Source: Serratia surfactantfaciens
GTDB lineage: Bacteria; Pseudomonadota; Gammaproteobacteria; Enterobacterales; Enterobacteriaceae
Reading direction: 5' to 3'
Assembly: GCF_001642805.2 (NCBI RefSeq)
Contig: NZ_CP016948.1
Span: forward strand, 1,550,001 to 1,614,000
DNA length: 64,000 bases
The notes under the pieces were generated by a model, which searched no databases, was not told the origin of the DNA, and saw only the letters and a program-made list of their open reading frames with translations. Positions within the stretch are counted from its first letter, which is position 1. Every line of letters starts with the position of its first letter. The position numbers and the translations under genes were made by a program. This document shows positions 22,288 through 32,724 of the stretch, in pieces.

Positions 22288-24739
22288 AGAACGTCATAAC
22301 CTTCCCGCCGGCAGCATGTTCTATCCCTGGCTGAAATCGGCCAATCTTCACTGTGATGTTGAAATTCTGCGTAATGGCGTAAAGCTGCAGCCTGATGATG
22401 AACTGAATTTCCTACTCAACGATGGCGACGTGATCAGCGTCTTCGACCAGCCGAAAAGCGGCACCATTGGCAAAGTGCTAAGTCCGATTTTCGCTCCGAT
22501 AAAGTTTGTTCAAAAGATCCTGACGTCATTGCTTGGCCAGCCAAGTGCTGGCGTGGCGACAAGCAGCAACGCAAAGACCTCCCCTAATAACAGCCTGAAA
22601 GGGCAAACCAACATTGCGCGAAATGGCGAGGCAAAGCCTGACAATTACGGCCAGGTGCGCGCGTACCCAGACCTGATTCAGGAGTCGTTGTTTGAGTACG
22701 ACAAGAACATCAAGAAGGTGACCGAGTGGATGAACTTCGGGCTGGGCCGGTATGACGTCACGTCAGTCAGGTACTCAGAATCGAACCTAGGCGCGCTGGC
22801 TGGCGCCTCATACCGTATCTACCAGCCAGGCGAGAACATCCCGCTGATCAATGAGGGGTTCGCTTTCGACGACATCGACGGCCAGGAGCTTCCTGGGCCG
22901 AACGAGAGCGGTGATTTCCCAGCAGAAACGGCGACGACGACCACCGACATGGTTTCTGGCGAGTTCATCGCCGGACAGGCAAAGGTAAAAATCAAGCAGA
23001 ACAGCGACTTTGATTACTTCTATGACCTGTCTAAGCCTCATTCTGTGTCGTTTGTGGTCAATGTCACCTACAACACAGTATCAGGCCCAGTAACACGCGA
23101 TATCACTGTATTTGCCGATCTCTTCAGTGCGACGACAACCGACGATGGCGCCCCAGTTAATCCGCAGTATTTCTACGAATTCACCTTCATAAACCTGGGG
23201 GGCAATGATATTGGGCAGATCCCCGATGATGCGGTGATCAACACGTCGATATTCACGCTAAACGACAATGAACCGTTGGTAATCGGCCCGTCATTTTCAC
23301 CAGTAGAGGGGACTCAGCTATGGATTCATCTGCAGGCGCAACTGGGGCATGGTGACTATGCACGAACAACGGTCACATGGTGGAAGATTGACGATGACAA
23401 CAACCAGATCCCAGGGACTACAGAGTTTCTAAACATCGGACTTAACAATGATGACGAGAATGCAGATACCAAGTACGGGACAACCAAAATCACGCCGGCA
23501 GCCGGTTATGGTCGTTATGCGCTTCAGTTTGTCAGAACCAACAACAGTAACGATCACTCGATCCTGAAGGTTGAAGCTGTACACATCGTCAGGACGCGCA
23601 CCAACGTTGTTTACCCGAATGACACGCTCGTAACCGTCACTGTCACTGCGACAGAACGCGCGACCAGTGCAAGGGAGCGAAAATATAACGCTCTAATCAC
23701 CCGCCACGTCATCAGCTACAACCTAGCCACACAGACAGTCGATTACACAGAAAGACCGTCACGCTCGTTTGCAGACGCGGTATTGCACACCTGGCTAAAG
23801 ATGGGGGGTCAGCCAGAGTCGAGTATCGACATCTACGAGCTTTACTCTATCGCGGCATCGTTGCCGGATCAGCGCCTGGGCTATTTCGATTACACCTTCG
23901 ATGACGAAGATATCTCGCTGGGTTCTCGGATTCAGACGATCTGTGATGCGGCGACTGTAACCGCGTTTTGGGATGGTGGGGTGCTGTCCTTCACACGCGA
24001 TGAGCGGAAGCCAAACGCAACGACGGTATTCAACCGCGCCAACATGAAAGCGGAGGATTACAGCCTTTCCTACGACATGACACTACCCGGTGGTTTTGAT
24101 GGGGTAGAGGTCAAGTATCGAAACCCGGTCACGAATAAGCAGGCATTCATTCGCTACCGGATCGTCGGCAACTCGATTGAAGAGGGGGAACCGGTAAAGG
24201 CGAAGAAGTTCGACATGCTGTTTATCCGCAATTCTTTCCAGGCACGGGATCGGGCATTGAAAGAAGTTCGCCGGCTGCTGTATTCGCGCCAAACGATGGC
24301 TATCCGCGCGCTTGCCGATGGTGAATGGGTGAACGTCGGGCAGATGGTGCAGGTAGCCGATATCTACGACGCGAACCAGCAGGATGGCTATATCGTTGCA
24401 CGTAACGGCAACAACTTCGATACCAGCGAACGGCTCGAGTGGTCTGGGGATATGTTTGTGGTCGTAACTGATGCAATCGGTGCGCCTACAGCGCGCGTCC
24501 AGGCATTTCCTCGCCCAGATACCATATTTGGCTTCACTGCAGCAGTACCAGCAATAACCCTCAACCTCTATGACGGGTACAACACCCAGTCGCCGTCTCG
24601 CTACGTCATCGCTTCTCAGGTGGAGATGGACGCAACGAAATGGACGATCACCGAAAAGAAACCGAATGGCGACGGGACTACCTCGTTAACCATGTCTGAA
24701 TACAACGATGAAATGTATAATTACGAGGTAACTGAATAA
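22247..24739 (+). CDS. Central tail tip / host specificity protein (gpJ-like, with gpI-like N-terminus)
   Basis: An 830-residue protein. The first 75 residues resemble the MoaD-like fold of lambda gpI (MPLIEVQRVPGLPKERHNLPAGS, then NDGDVISVFDQP), followed by a hydrophobic segment (about 90-105) and a gpJ-like body with GQTNIARNGEAKPDNYGQVRAYPDL (about 120-145). The rest is beta-rich and acidic. So the I and J functions seem fused, as in some N15- and T5-related tails. The frame is open from 22049, but the ATG at 22247 has GGAG upstream and gives the clean N-terminus. It contacts the host receptor, together with the spike that follows. Confidence 0.85.
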   Translation: MPLIEVQRVPGLPKERHNLPAGSMFYPWLKSANLHCDVEILRNGVKLQPDDELNFLLNDGDVISVFDQPKSGTIGKVLSPIFAPIKFVQKILTSLLGQPSAGVATSSNAKTSPNNSLKGQTNIARNGEAKPDNYGQVRAYPDLIQESLFEYDKNIKKVTEWMNFGLGRYDVTSVRYSESNLGALAGASYRIYQPGENIPLINEGFAFDDIDGQELPGPNESGDFPAETATTTTDMVSGEFIAGQAKVKIKQNSDFDYFYDLSKPHSVSFVVNVTYNTVSGPVTRDITVFADLFSATTTDDGAPVNPQYFYEFTFINLGGNDIGQIPDDAVINTSIFTLNDNEPLVIGPSFSPVEGTQLWIHLQAQLGHGDYARTTVTWWKIDDDNNQIPGTTEFLNIGLNNDDENADTKYGTTKITPAAGYGRYALQFVRTNNSNDHSILKVEAVHIVRTRTNVVYPNDTLVTVTVTATERATSARERKYNALITRHVISYNLATQTVDYTERPSRSFADAVLHTWLKMGGQPESSIDIYELYSIAASLPDQRLGYFDYTFDDEDISLGSRIQTICDAATVTAFWDGGVLSFTRDERKPNATTVFNRANMKAEDYSLSYDMTLPGGFDGVEVKYRNPVTNKQAFIRYRIVGNSIEEGEPVKAKKFDMLFIRNSFQARDRALKEVRRLLYSRQTMAIRALADGEWVNVGQMVQVADIYDANQQDGYIVARNGNNFDTSERLEWSGDMFVVVTDAIGAPTARVQAFPRPDTIFGFTAAVPAITLNLYDGYNTQSPSRYVIASQVEMDATKWTITEKKPNGDGTTSLTMSEYNDEMYNYEVTE

Positions 24740-26623
24740 ATGGCTACCACACCAACAAACAATCCCATTCCAAGCGAAGCGGTACAGGATTTAAAGTTTA
24801 ACGCTGGGAAAATAGATCAAATCGTAAACTCAAACTCTAAAACTTATATCGATAGATTTGGAGTTGAACGATATACGTGGGCTGGTGCGCTGGCCAATGT
24901 AGCGCCACTTGGTCATCCATGGACGGAAGAGGAGGCGAACGACGCAATTGCTTCTGGTGAGATTCCAAACGGCGCATATTACTTTGTGTGGTCTTCTGAT
25001 AAAAATAACATTGCTGATGTCTGGCATAACGTTAATGGGGTTGCGACTAAAACAGACAAAAGCTACCCATCAAGTGAATTTGTAAGCGAGCTTGGTGACA
25101 AGGTTAATTATCTTTCAAACCAGCTAAGAAACGTACAGAACATCAAAGGCGTGAAGGATGAGGTGGGCAGGGAAATCATTGCCGGAATCGCATCAGTAAA
25201 CGGTAAAATTCCACTTTATGTTAATAGCAATGGGGATTCCTTCTTGTCTGGATTGCGTGTAGTTAATCTTGGTGGCGAGCCTGGAATTATCTTTACAGAT
25301 AAATACTTTAGATCATATGCATGTTCGCCAGGGTATTCTAATCCTGAAGGAATGCCAGTAATAGGCGTTGTTCCAGAAAGGAAGGTTAATGTAATAAAGT
25401 TCTCTGGTGTTATGAGTGTGCAGGCTCAGGGGCAATCGTTATCGTGTGGAGTTACCGATCAGGAGCACATGAGGGTTTTATCTACTACCCAACCTTATAT
25501 GAATATTACATTCAGCGGCACGATATTCAGCGATACAACAGCTACTGACACAACAATGCCATTGGTGGAGTCAACTAAAAACGAAGGTGCTGAATTTCCG
25601 CAATCAGAAAGTTATGTAAGCGGATTTACAAACGGATTAACCAAAAGGCTTATTGATGATAGGTCTTCTTCAGCCTCTGGGTTAGGTACCATCTTCTTTG
25701 GTTCTTCTGCCGGAACACCAGGACTGAAACTATCAGAAATCAGCAAGGGCACGGCTGCATATGCAAAAACCATAGATCACACAACAAATGCAAAGAGGTT
25801 AGCAAACGCTGAGGGTAAGACGTTCTCGACATTAGCTGTGATGTTCGACCAGGGGCAATCAGATTACAGGGATAACACTTCGTTTAATCAGTGGTATACA
25901 GGTATGAAGGCATACATGAATGATCAATGGAACGATGACAAAAACATAACTGGTCAGGAACATAATAAAATTTATATTGCAGATCAAATATCAACTCATA
26001 AAGCATATGCGAGAAGAGAACCGACAATTGCCCTGGCTATCAGGAAGTTATCACATGAAGGATTGATGCAGATAGGATTCCCAGGCTATGTCGCTTTGTA
26101 TGTTGATGGTGTCCATATGTCACCACAAGAGTATTTATACTGCAGCAAGCTGGCTGAACGGTCATTGTTTAGAGCGCTGAAGAATAACGAGGAAGGACGC
26201 GAAAACGGTATTACTTGGCTAGCTATCACTTCAGAGTTTGTTCAGGGTAATGTGCATGAGTTGACTTGTAGTGCTCCTACGTTACCGATTCGGATTAAAA
26301 CTGATTGGGTCGCTGAAGCGGATAACTATGGATTTGATATAATCAACAAAAATACGCGAAATGTTGTTGATATTATCGATTCTGTCGCTGTTTCAGCATC
26401 TGACAGGATTTCAGTGATTTTATCTAGGCCATTAAACTCCGACGAAACCCTAACATATGGATGGGGGCGACCAGAGGGGGCGCAAACAAATGGAAGACTG
26501 AGCGGGCCTAGAGGAAACATTTGTGACAGCTCCGGCGACCTGCCTGGAGAGTCATATACGGATTCTGACGGTGTTTTTCGCCCGATGGATGACTATTTGG
26601 AAATCTGGATGTCGGAGTTATAA
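24740..26623 (+). CDS. Tail spike with SGNH/GDSL esterase domain
   Basis: A 627-residue protein starting at the base after the J-like stop. The N-terminal 110 residues form the tail-attachment part (DRFGVERYTWAGALANVAPLG, then GAYYFVWSSDKN). Residues about 220-480 have the three signature blocks of SGNH hydrolases related to sialate O-acetylesterases: QAQGQSLSCG with nucleophile S233, FDQGQSD at 369-375 corresponding to the QGESD block, and DGVHMSP with D456 and H459. The protein probably deacetylates O-antigen or capsule during adsorption. The C-terminal 130 residues are beta-rich. AT-rich codon use relative to the J gene hints at exchange of spike modules. The motif match is strong; the substrate is unknown. 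Confidence 0.85.
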   Translation: MATTPTNNPIPSEAVQDLKFNAGKIDQIVNSNSKTYIDRFGVERYTWAGALANVAPLGHPWTEEEANDAIASGEIPNGAYYFVWSSDKNNIADVWHNVNGVATKTDKSYPSSEFVSELGDKVNYLSNQLRNVQNIKGVKDEVGREIIAGIASVNGKIPLYVNSNGDSFLSGLRVVNLGGEPGIIFTDKYFRSYACSPGYSNPEGMPVIGVVPERKVNVIKFSGVMSVQAQGQSLSCGVTDQEHMRVLSTTQPYMNITFSGTIFSDTTATDTTMPLVESTKNEGAEFPQSESYVSGFTNGLTKRLIDDRSSSASGLGTIFFGSSAGTPGLKLSEISKGTAAYAKTIDHTTNAKRLANAEGKTFSTLAVMFDQGQSDYRDNTSFNQWYTGMKAYMNDQWNDDKNITGQEHNKIYIADQISTHKAYARREPTIALAIRKLSHEGLMQIGFPGYVALYVDGVHMSPQEYLYCSKLAERSLFRALKNNEEGRENGITWLAITSEFVQGNVHELTCSAPTLPIRIKTDWVAEADNYGFDIINKNTRNVVDIIDSVAVSASDRISVILSRPLNSDETLTYGWGRPEGAQTNGRLSGPRGNICDSSGDLPGESYTDSDGVFRPMDDYLEIWMSEL

Positions 26624-26625
26624 TT

Positions 26626-27417
26626 ATGCCTATTTTATTAGCAGATGATTCTGTTATCGAAAATCCAGCGTTTGGCATTAAATACGTGCCATTCTCAGTA
26701 GTAGATGGATGTATGGCTGCATGGCGCGGTGATTTCAGTTCAGACTTAACAGGAAACGGCAATACACTGACGAAAATTGGCAATCCAAATCAGGCTACCT
26801 TTGGTGTTTCGTGTAGTAAAGTTAATGGCTACCTTACCAGCGTTCCTGATGGAGTTAATAGAACTCTAATCTGTATTCATCGGCAACCAGCTGTAGTTGA
26901 CTCGGGTTCATCCTACAACTACCCATTCGGAAACCTTAGCCAGAACAATACAGTAACTGGTGTAGGTATTGGTATCATTCAGAGTGCGAGTAAAACTGCT
27001 GATATTAATTCAATGAGTGGTGTTGTAGGTGCCGGCCAGAAAACAGACCCATATTTTTCGTTGGCAAAACCCGCGACTACACCGGCAGTCAAGGCGCTAT
27101 CGTGGCAATGGACGGCACTAGTTGTTGATGGCAGTGGCAACTTCTGTGCTCTGTATGTTCCATCACAATCAGGTGCCCTCGTCATGGGTAATAACACGCC
27201 AGGTGTCAACCTTGCTAATCGAGTGATCCTTGAAGGTGGCGTGCCATCTCGTTACAGAATTGGCGCCTGGCGAGATCCATCAACACCAGTCGTCAATTCA
27301 TCTAACATCGAAGTTGCCTCATGCTCCGTTTTCGACAAGGCACTTTTACTGTCAGATCTGAACATGATGTATCTGTATGACAAATTCTTCATGGCACAGC
27401 ATGGAGAGGTCATCTAA
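26626..27417 (+). CDS. Lectin-like tail protein (LamG/ConA-type candidate)
   Basis: A 263-residue beta-rich protein two bases after the spike gene. The layout resembles a concanavalin A-like (LamG) jelly roll: start AAWRGDFSSDLTGNGNTLTKIG, centre WTALVVDGSGNFCALYV, and end YRIGAWRDPS, then VASCSVFDKALLLSDLNMMYLYDKFF, which is the typical closing 'ynkaLs-sDl--ly' pattern. It probably binds surface glycans together with the spike esterase. The assignment is by pattern only; it might instead be a chaperone or trimerisation partner of the spike. Confidence 0.55.
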   Translation: MPILLADDSVIENPAFGIKYVPFSVVDGCMAAWRGDFSSDLTGNGNTLTKIGNPNQATFGVSCSKVNGYLTSVPDGVNRTLICIHRQPAVVDSGSSYNYPFGNLSQNNTVTGVGIGIIQSASKTADINSMSGVVGAGQKTDPYFSLAKPATTPAVKALSWQWTALVVDGSGNFCALYVPSQSGALVMGNNTPGVNLANRVILEGGVPSRYRIGAWRDPSTPVVNSSNIEVASCSVFDKALLLSDLNMMYLYDKFFMAQHGEVI

Positions 27418-27423
27418 AAGAGT

Positions 27424-27441
27424 GCCGGGAGGGAACCCGGC
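27424..27441 (+). terminator. Hairpin closing the late operon
   Basis: GCCGGG (27424-27429) and CCCGGC (27436-27441) around AGGGAA, just after the last tail gene; only a T/C-rich region, not a T-run, follows. Likely end of the late transcript. Confidence 0.5.
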
Positions 27442-27529
27442 CATTCATCAAAACTATCTTTCTTTACCGATCAATATCCTATCGTTCTAACAAAATTCCG
27501 AACTTTCCCCCGTCAAAATCTTGCGCATA

Positions 27530-27549
27530 TACTGTATAAAAACACAGTA
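27530..27549 (+). promoter_or_regulatory. LexA (SOS) box before umuD
   Basis: The 20-base site has the form TACTG-N10-CAGTA, fitting the LexA consensus CTG-N10-CAG with an A/T-rich centre (TATAAAAACA) and the preferred TA flanks. It overlaps a likely -10 (TATACT, 27528-27533) and ends 13 bases before the umuD ATG. LexA would block this promoter until DNA damage. Confidence 0.92.
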
Positions 27550-27562
27550 ACAAGGCAACATT

Positions 27563-27985
27563 ATGACTTTCTTTTATCCAACACCAAACCCAACCAAGCT
27601 CAAAATCCCGCTGTTCGCCGACAAGGTGCCGGCGGGGTTTCCCAGTCCTGCGGCGGATTACGTTAGTTCGCGTATCGATCTGAACGAGTACTGTATCAGC
27701 CATCCCAATGCGACCTATTTTCTCTATGCGACCGGCGACTCGATGTTGGAGGCTGGCATCACGGAGGGCTCTATGCTCGTTGTCGATCGCAGTATCAGCC
27801 CTGCCCATGGCGATATTGTGATTGCCAGCATAGCCGGCGAGTTCACCGTGAAGCGTCTCTGTTTGCATCCTCGCGCGCAATTGGAACCTATGAACCCGAA
27901 GTATGAGCCGATCCTACTCCATGATGGCGGCGACGATCTGGAGGTGATGGGCGTTGTTGTATCTTCGATAACGAGGCTCAAATAA
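27563..27985 (+). CDS. umuD: UmuD, self-cleaving subunit of DNA polymerase V
   Basis: A 140-residue UmuD. RecA-stimulated self-cleavage falls at A24-G25 in [12 protein letters not shown], and the Ser-Lys dyad is S60 (ATGDSM) and K97 (GEFTVKRL), at the same numbers as E. coli UmuD (139 residues), whose site is Cys-Gly. UmuD' then joins UmuC for error-prone translesion synthesis. The gene follows a LexA box and its stop shares a base with the umuC ATG. It lies after the phage tail genes, so it may be phage cargo or the host's copy next to the attachment site. Confidence 0.96.
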   Translation: MTFFYPTPNPTKLKIPLFADKVPAGFPSPAADYVSSRIDLNEYCISHPNATYFLYATGDSMLEAGITEGSMLVVDRSISPAHGDIVIASIAGEFTVKRLCLHPRAQLEPMNPKYEPILLHDGGDDLEVMGVVVSSITRLK

Positions 27986-29253
27986 TGTACGCGCTTGCTG
28001 ATGTGAACAGCTTTTACGCGAGCTGCGAAACGCTATGGCGCCCAGATCTGCGAGGGCGTCCTGTCGTCGTTTTGTCGAATAACGACGGATGTGTCGTAGC
28101 CAGGAGCAAAGAAGCGAAGGCGTTAGGGTTAAAGATGGGAGAACCCTATTTCAAAATTAAGCGGGAATTTGAGCGAGCAGGGGGCATCGCGTTCAGCAGC
28201 AACTATGAGTTATACGCAGACATGTCTCAGCGCGTGATGGCTGTTTTAGAAGAGATGGCGCCACGCGTAGAAGTATATTCAATTGACGAAAGTTTCCTCG
28301 ATCTGACCGGCGTTAGTAACTGTATCGATCTGGATACTTTCGGCCGCCAGGTGAGAGCAAAAGTGCTGCGCAATACAGGGCTAACTGTGGGCGTTGGCAT
28401 TGCCCAAACCAAGACGTTAGCCAAGCTGGCAAACTTCGCGGCGAAGAAGTGGGACAAGACCGGTGGAGTAGTGGATCTATCTAATGAAGGGCGCCAGCGC
28501 AAATTGATGGGCCTTGTGCCTGTTAATGAGGTCTGGGGTATCGGACGCCGGATATCGAAAAAGCTCAATATGATGGGTATTGAAACGGCACTACAGCTGG
28601 CCGATGCAAGCACTGCGATGATCCGCAAGCATTTCAGCGTTGTCATTGAGCGAACTGTGCGTGAGCTACGTGGTCAGCCTTGTCTCGAGCTGGAGGAGTT
28701 TGCGCCGACAAAACAGCAAATCATCTGCAGCCGCAGCTTCGGTGACCGGATCACCGAGTATGACCAGATGCATCAGGCTATTTGCATGTACGCGACGCGT
28801 GCAGCGGAGAAGCTGAGGGAGGAGCATCAGTATTGCCGGCATGTCAGCGCGTGGCTCAAAACCAGCCCATTTGCCATCAATGAGGAGTACTACGGCAACA
28901 CCGCAAGCATAAAACTGAGCGTACCCACACAGGATACTCGCGACATTATCGCCGCGGCTATGCGTTGCCTTGATGCGATTTGGCAACCCGGTCATCGGTA
29001 TCAGAAAGGCGGGGTGATGCTGCAGGATTTTTACAGCCAAGGCGTGGCTCAGTTAGGGCTGTTCGATGAGTACAAACCACGGCATAACAGTGAACAGCTC
29101 ATGGGCGTGCTTGATCGGATAAACAATTCGGGTAGGGCGAAATTGTGGTTCGCTGGTCAAGGAGCGCATCAGGTGTGGTCAATGAAGCGTGAGCTACTGT
29201 CACCGGCATACACTACACGGCTTAGTGATCTGCCACGCGCTCGGGTTTATTAA
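27985..29253 (+). CDS. umuC: UmuC, catalytic subunit of DNA polymerase V
   Basis: A 422-residue Y-family polymerase. Catalytic residues are D6 ([11 protein letters not shown]) and D101/E102 (YSIDESF); the steric gate and finger region follow in [11 protein letters not shown]. Helix-hairpin-helix ([17 protein letters not shown], about 180-197) and little-finger regions are intact, and the length equals E. coli UmuC. A possible clamp-binding motif is QLGLF near residue 356. Co-transcribed with umuD from the LexA-controlled promoter. The 3' end overlaps the convergent SRAP gene by 4 bases. Confidence 0.96.
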   Translation: MYALADVNSFYASCETLWRPDLRGRPVVVLSNNDGCVVARSKEAKALGLKMGEPYFKIKREFERAGGIAFSSNYELYADMSQRVMAVLEEMAPRVEVYSIDESFLDLTGVSNCIDLDTFGRQVRAKVLRNTGLTVGVGIAQTKTLAKLANFAAKKWDKTGGVVDLSNEGRQRKLMGLVPVNEVWGIGRRISKKLNMMGIETALQLADASTAMIRKHFSVVIERTVRELRGQPCLELEEFAPTKQQIICSRSFGDRITEYDQMHQAICMYATRAAEKLREEHQYCRHVSAWLKTSPFAINEEYYGNTASIKLSVPTQDTRDIIAAAMRCLDAIWQPGHRYQKGGVMLQDFYSQGVAQLGLFDEYKPRHNSEQLMGVLDRINNSGRAKLWFAGQGAHQVWSMKRELLSPAYTTRLSDLPRARVY

Positions 29254-29957
29254 ACCAGTGGATTGGCGATAGGCTTAATCAGCTCAGCGCTGTCATTGCG
29301 GATATTGCCGACTGATTTTCCTACAGGATGCCAGGCGAAATCATCGGGAGGTGCGGCCGCTTCGTTCGCGAGTTCTTCAGCTCTCGCTGATGTGATGTCC
29401 GGGCTCATCCATTCCCGTGCCGCTGCTGGTGGTAGAACGACAGGCCGCCGGTCATGAATATCGAGCAGACCCGAATCGCTGGCGCTGGTCACAATGACAA
29501 AACCGTCATCATCAGGAGGCTCTTTAGCATCGGGGTGATGGCGGCTTATTGCGGCGAAAAATATAGGTGCTTTCGATTCGTGATAGATGAAATAGGGCTG
29601 CTTTACTTTGGCGTCGTGCTTGTCTTTCTTCCACTCGTACCAGCCATCTGCCATCACCAGCGCGCGACCGTGATTCCATAGCGGCTTGAACATTCTGCTG
29701 GTGGCGGCTGTTTCAACGCGAGCATTGATAACCGGCTGACGCTTCATTTCACGCCACCAATCAGGGCCATACCCCCAGTCAACAGGATCAAGGTGTAGCT
29801 TGTCGTCACGCTGATTCAATATCAGTACGCGAGTGCCTGGCGCCACGTTGTAACGTGCAATCGGCACGTTATCCAATGCGCCGGCAAATTCTAGCTCGGA
29901 TGCCAGAACATCTAGATAATCTGCACGAGTTTGAATTTGAGCAAAACGGCCACACAT
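29250..29957 (-). CDS. SRAP-family abasic-site crosslinking protein (YedK/HMCES type)
   Basis: A 235-residue SRAP protein, which forms a stable thiazolidine crosslink to abasic sites in single-stranded DNA and so shields them. Visible hallmarks: Cys2 (MCGRF), N78 in INAR, E108 in DGWYEWK and H168 in [10 protein letters not shown], matching the Cys2/Asn/Glu/His set of YedK. It faces umuC tail to tail with a 4-base overlap, so both would make antisense RNA if read through. No CTG-N10-CAG site was seen upstream, so it may not be LexA-controlled. Either phage cargo or host gene at the junction. Confidence 0.93.
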   Translation of the reverse strand: MCGRFAQIQTRADYLDVLASELEFAGALDNVPIARYNVAPGTRVLILNQRDDKLHLDPVDWGYGPDWWREMKRQPVINARVETAATSRMFKPLWNHGRALVMADGWYEWKKDKHDAKVKQPYFIYHESKAPIFFAAISRHHPDAKEPPDDDGFVIVTSASDSGLLDIHDRRPVVLPPAAAREWMSPDITSARAEELANEAAAPPDDFAWHPVGKSVGNIRNDSAELIKPIANPLV

Positions 29958-30181
29958 ACTGATATCCCTTTAGAGGACGATAGTGGAAGTATAGACGAGG
30001 GGAGGGTTTGTAAATCCTCTTGTAGATGATGGCCTTTCTCTAGTGATAGACTACTCATCCCGTTATGGCGTAACAACATAGTACATTTCAAATTGTGTAC
30101 ATATGAGTGTACATATCTGGCAGGGTAAAGCTGGATAGCGTCGATAACATCATGTAGTTAAACAATATTGTATTTCTTCAT
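29958..30181. other. Prophage-chromosome junction region, no gene
   Basis: A 224-base stretch without a convincing ORF between the SRAP start and the thrS operator. It probably holds the SRAP promoter (reverse strand), the thrS promoter and perhaps attR. The hexamer GTACAT occurs at 30081-30086, 30097-30102 and 30109-30114; the last two are within an exact GTGTACATAT direct repeat (30095-30104 and 30107-30116) with 12-base spacing. No tRNA gene is present that could serve as an attachment site. Confidence 0.5.
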
Positions 30182-30202
30182 GTGATCTGTCGTGTGGGTC
30201 AC
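30182..30202 (+). promoter_or_regulatory. thrS translational operator stem-loop (tRNA-Thr mimic) candidate
   Basis: GTGATC (30182-30187) pairs with GGTCAC (30197-30202, one U-G pair) around a loop that contains CGT (30191-30193), a Thr anticodon sequence. It ends 23 bases before the thrS ATG, close to the ribosome site AAGGA. In E. coli ThrRS binds such an anticodon-arm mimic ahead of its own message and represses translation. Resemblance is seen; the binding is inference. Confidence 0.6.
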
Positions 30203-30224
30203 CACTGTAGATAAGGAATTATTA

Positions 30225-32153
30225 ATGCCTGTTATTACTCTTCCTGACGGTAGTCAGCGTCATTTCGACCACCCCGTTTCCCCGATGGATGTCGCGCGCG
30301 ATATCGGCCCTGGCCTGGCGAAAGCCTGTATCGCCGGCCGCGTCAACGGCGAGCTGGTTGACGCCGGCGATCTGATCGAATCGGATGCGCAGCTGGCCAT
30401 CATCACCATCAAAGATGAAGACGGTCTGGAAATCATGCGCCACTCCTGCGCGCACCTGCTGGGTCATGCGATCAAGCAGCTGTGGCCGGATACCAAAATG
30501 GCGATCGGTCCGGTGATCGACAACGGTTTCTATTATGACGTGGATATCGACCGCACCCTGACGCAGGAAGACCTGGATCTGCTGGAAAAGCGGATGCACG
30601 AGTTGGCCGATAAGGATTACGACGTCATCAAGAAGAAGGTCAGCTGGCAAGAAGCCCGCGACACCTTCGCTGAGCGCGGCGAAATCTACAAAGTGGCGAT
30701 CCTGGATGAGAACATCAGCCATGACGATCGTCCGGGCCTGTATCACCACGAAGAATACGTCGACATGTGCCGCGGCCCGCACGTGCCGAACATGCGTTTC
30801 TGCCACCACTTCAAACTGCAGAAAACCTCCGGCGCTTACTGGCGCGGCGACAGCAAAAACAAAATGCTGCAGCGTATCTACGGTACCGCTTGGGCAGACA
30901 AGAAGCAGCTGAACGCCTATCTGCAGCGCCTGGAAGAAGCGGCCAAGCGCGATCACCGCAAGATCGGCAAACAGCTCGACCTGTATCACATGCAGGAAGA
31001 AGCGCCGGGCATGGTGTTCTGGCACAACGACGGTTGGACGATTTTCCGCGAGCTGGAAGCCTTCGTGCGCATGAAGCTCAAAGAGTACCAGTACCAGGAA
31101 GTGAAAGGTCCGTTCATGATGGACCGCGTGCTGTGGGAAAAAACCGGCCACTGGGAAAACTACAAAGACGCCATGTTCACCACCGCGTCGGAGAACCGCG
31201 AATACTGCATCAAGCCGATGAACTGCCCGGGTCACGTGCAGATCTTCAACCAGGGCCTGAAGTCGTACCGCGATCTGCCGCTGCGCATGGGCGAATTCGG
31301 CAGCTGCCACCGCAACGAGCCTTCGGGTTCCCTGCACGGTCTGATGCGCGTGCGCGGCTTCACGCAGGATGACGCCCACATCTTCTGTACCGAAGAGCAG
31401 GTGCGCGCCGAAGTGAACGAATGCATTCGCATGGTTTATGACGTGTACGGCACCTTCGGCTTCGACAAGATCGCCGTCAAGCTGTCCACGCGTCCGGAAA
31501 AACGCATCGGTACCGACGACATGTGGACCCGTGCGGAAGAAGACCTGGCCGCCGCGCTGACCGAGAACGGCATTCCGTTCGAGTACCAGCCGGGTGAGGG
31601 CGCCTTCTACGGACCGAAAATTGAATTTACCCTGCATGATTGTTTGGATCGCGCATGGCAATGTGGTACCGTGCAGCTCGATTTCTTCTTGCCGGGCCGT
31701 TTGGGCGCCTCGTACGTTGGCGAAAACAACGATCGCGTCGTGCCGGTAATGATTCACCGCGCCATTTTGGGCTCCATGGAACGCTTCATCGGTATCCTTA
31801 CCGAAGAATACGCCGGGTTCTACCCGACCTGGATCGCTCCGGTGCAGGTGGTGGTGATGAATATCACCGACAGCCAGTCTGATTACGTCCAGCAATTGAC
31901 CAAAAAACTGCAGGATGCAGGTATTCGCGTGAAAGCGGACTTGAGAAATGAGAAGATTGGCTTTAAAATTCGCGAACATACTTTACGTCGGGTCCCTTAC
32001 ATGTTGGTGTGCGGCGACAAAGAGGTCGAAGCAGGCAAAGTTGCCGTTCGTACCCGCCGTGGCAAAGACCTGGGAAGCCTGGACGTAAACGAAGTCGTAG
32101 ACAAGCTGCTGAAAGAGATTCGCAGCCGTAGTCTTCATCAACTGGAGGAATAA
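30225..32153 (+). CDS. thrS: Threonyl-tRNA synthetase
   Basis: A 642-residue class II synthetase, the same length as E. coli ThrS. Order: N-terminal TGS domain (1-61), editing domain ([15 protein letters not shown] near 73 and later CRGPHV, with the His and Cys that hydrolyse Ser-tRNA-Thr), catalytic core (NCPGHVQIF near 334, motif 2 FRE-type [27 protein letters not shown], motif 3 [13 protein letters not shown] near 511), and the anticodon-binding domain. The zinc ligands are C334, H385 and H511 by analogy. The frame opens at 30192, but the ATG at 30225 matches E. coli and has AAGGA upstream. It is the first gene of the thrS-infC-rpmI-rplT-pheMST-ihfA cluster. Confidence 0.99.
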   Translation: MPVITLPDGSQRHFDHPVSPMDVARDIGPGLAKACIAGRVNGELVDAGDLIESDAQLAIITIKDEDGLEIMRHSCAHLLGHAIKQLWPDTKMAIGPVIDNGFYYDVDIDRTLTQEDLDLLEKRMHELADKDYDVIKKKVSWQEARDTFAERGEIYKVAILDENISHDDRPGLYHHEEYVDMCRGPHVPNMRFCHHFKLQKTSGAYWRGDSKNKMLQRIYGTAWADKKQLNAYLQRLEEAAKRDHRKIGKQLDLYHMQEEAPGMVFWHNDGWTIFRELEAFVRMKLKEYQYQEVKGPFMMDRVLWEKTGHWENYKDAMFTTASENREYCIKPMNCPGHVQIFNQGLKSYRDLPLRMGEFGSCHRNEPSGSLHGLMRVRGFTQDDAHIFCTEEQVRAEVNECIRMVYDVYGTFGFDKIAVKLSTRPEKRIGTDDMWTRAEEDLAAALTENGIPFEYQPGEGAFYGPKIEFTLHDCLDRAWQCGTVQLDFFLPGRLGASYVGENNDRVVPVMIHRAILGSMERFIGILTEEYAGFYPTWIAPVQVVVMNITDSQSDYVQQLTKKLQDAGIRVKADLRNEKIGFKIREHTLRRVPYMLVCGDKEVEAGKVAVRTRRGKDLGSLDVNEVVDKLLKEIRSRSLHQLEE

Positions 32154-32708
<555 letters not shown>

Positions 32709-32724
32709 GGCTTACAAGTAATGG

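Noticed and set aside
30222..31979. 585-codon open frame antisense to thrS
   Set aside because: It mirrors thrS in a GC-rich gene with biased codons, is rich in His, Val and Arg without domain pattern, and has no ribosome site or context.
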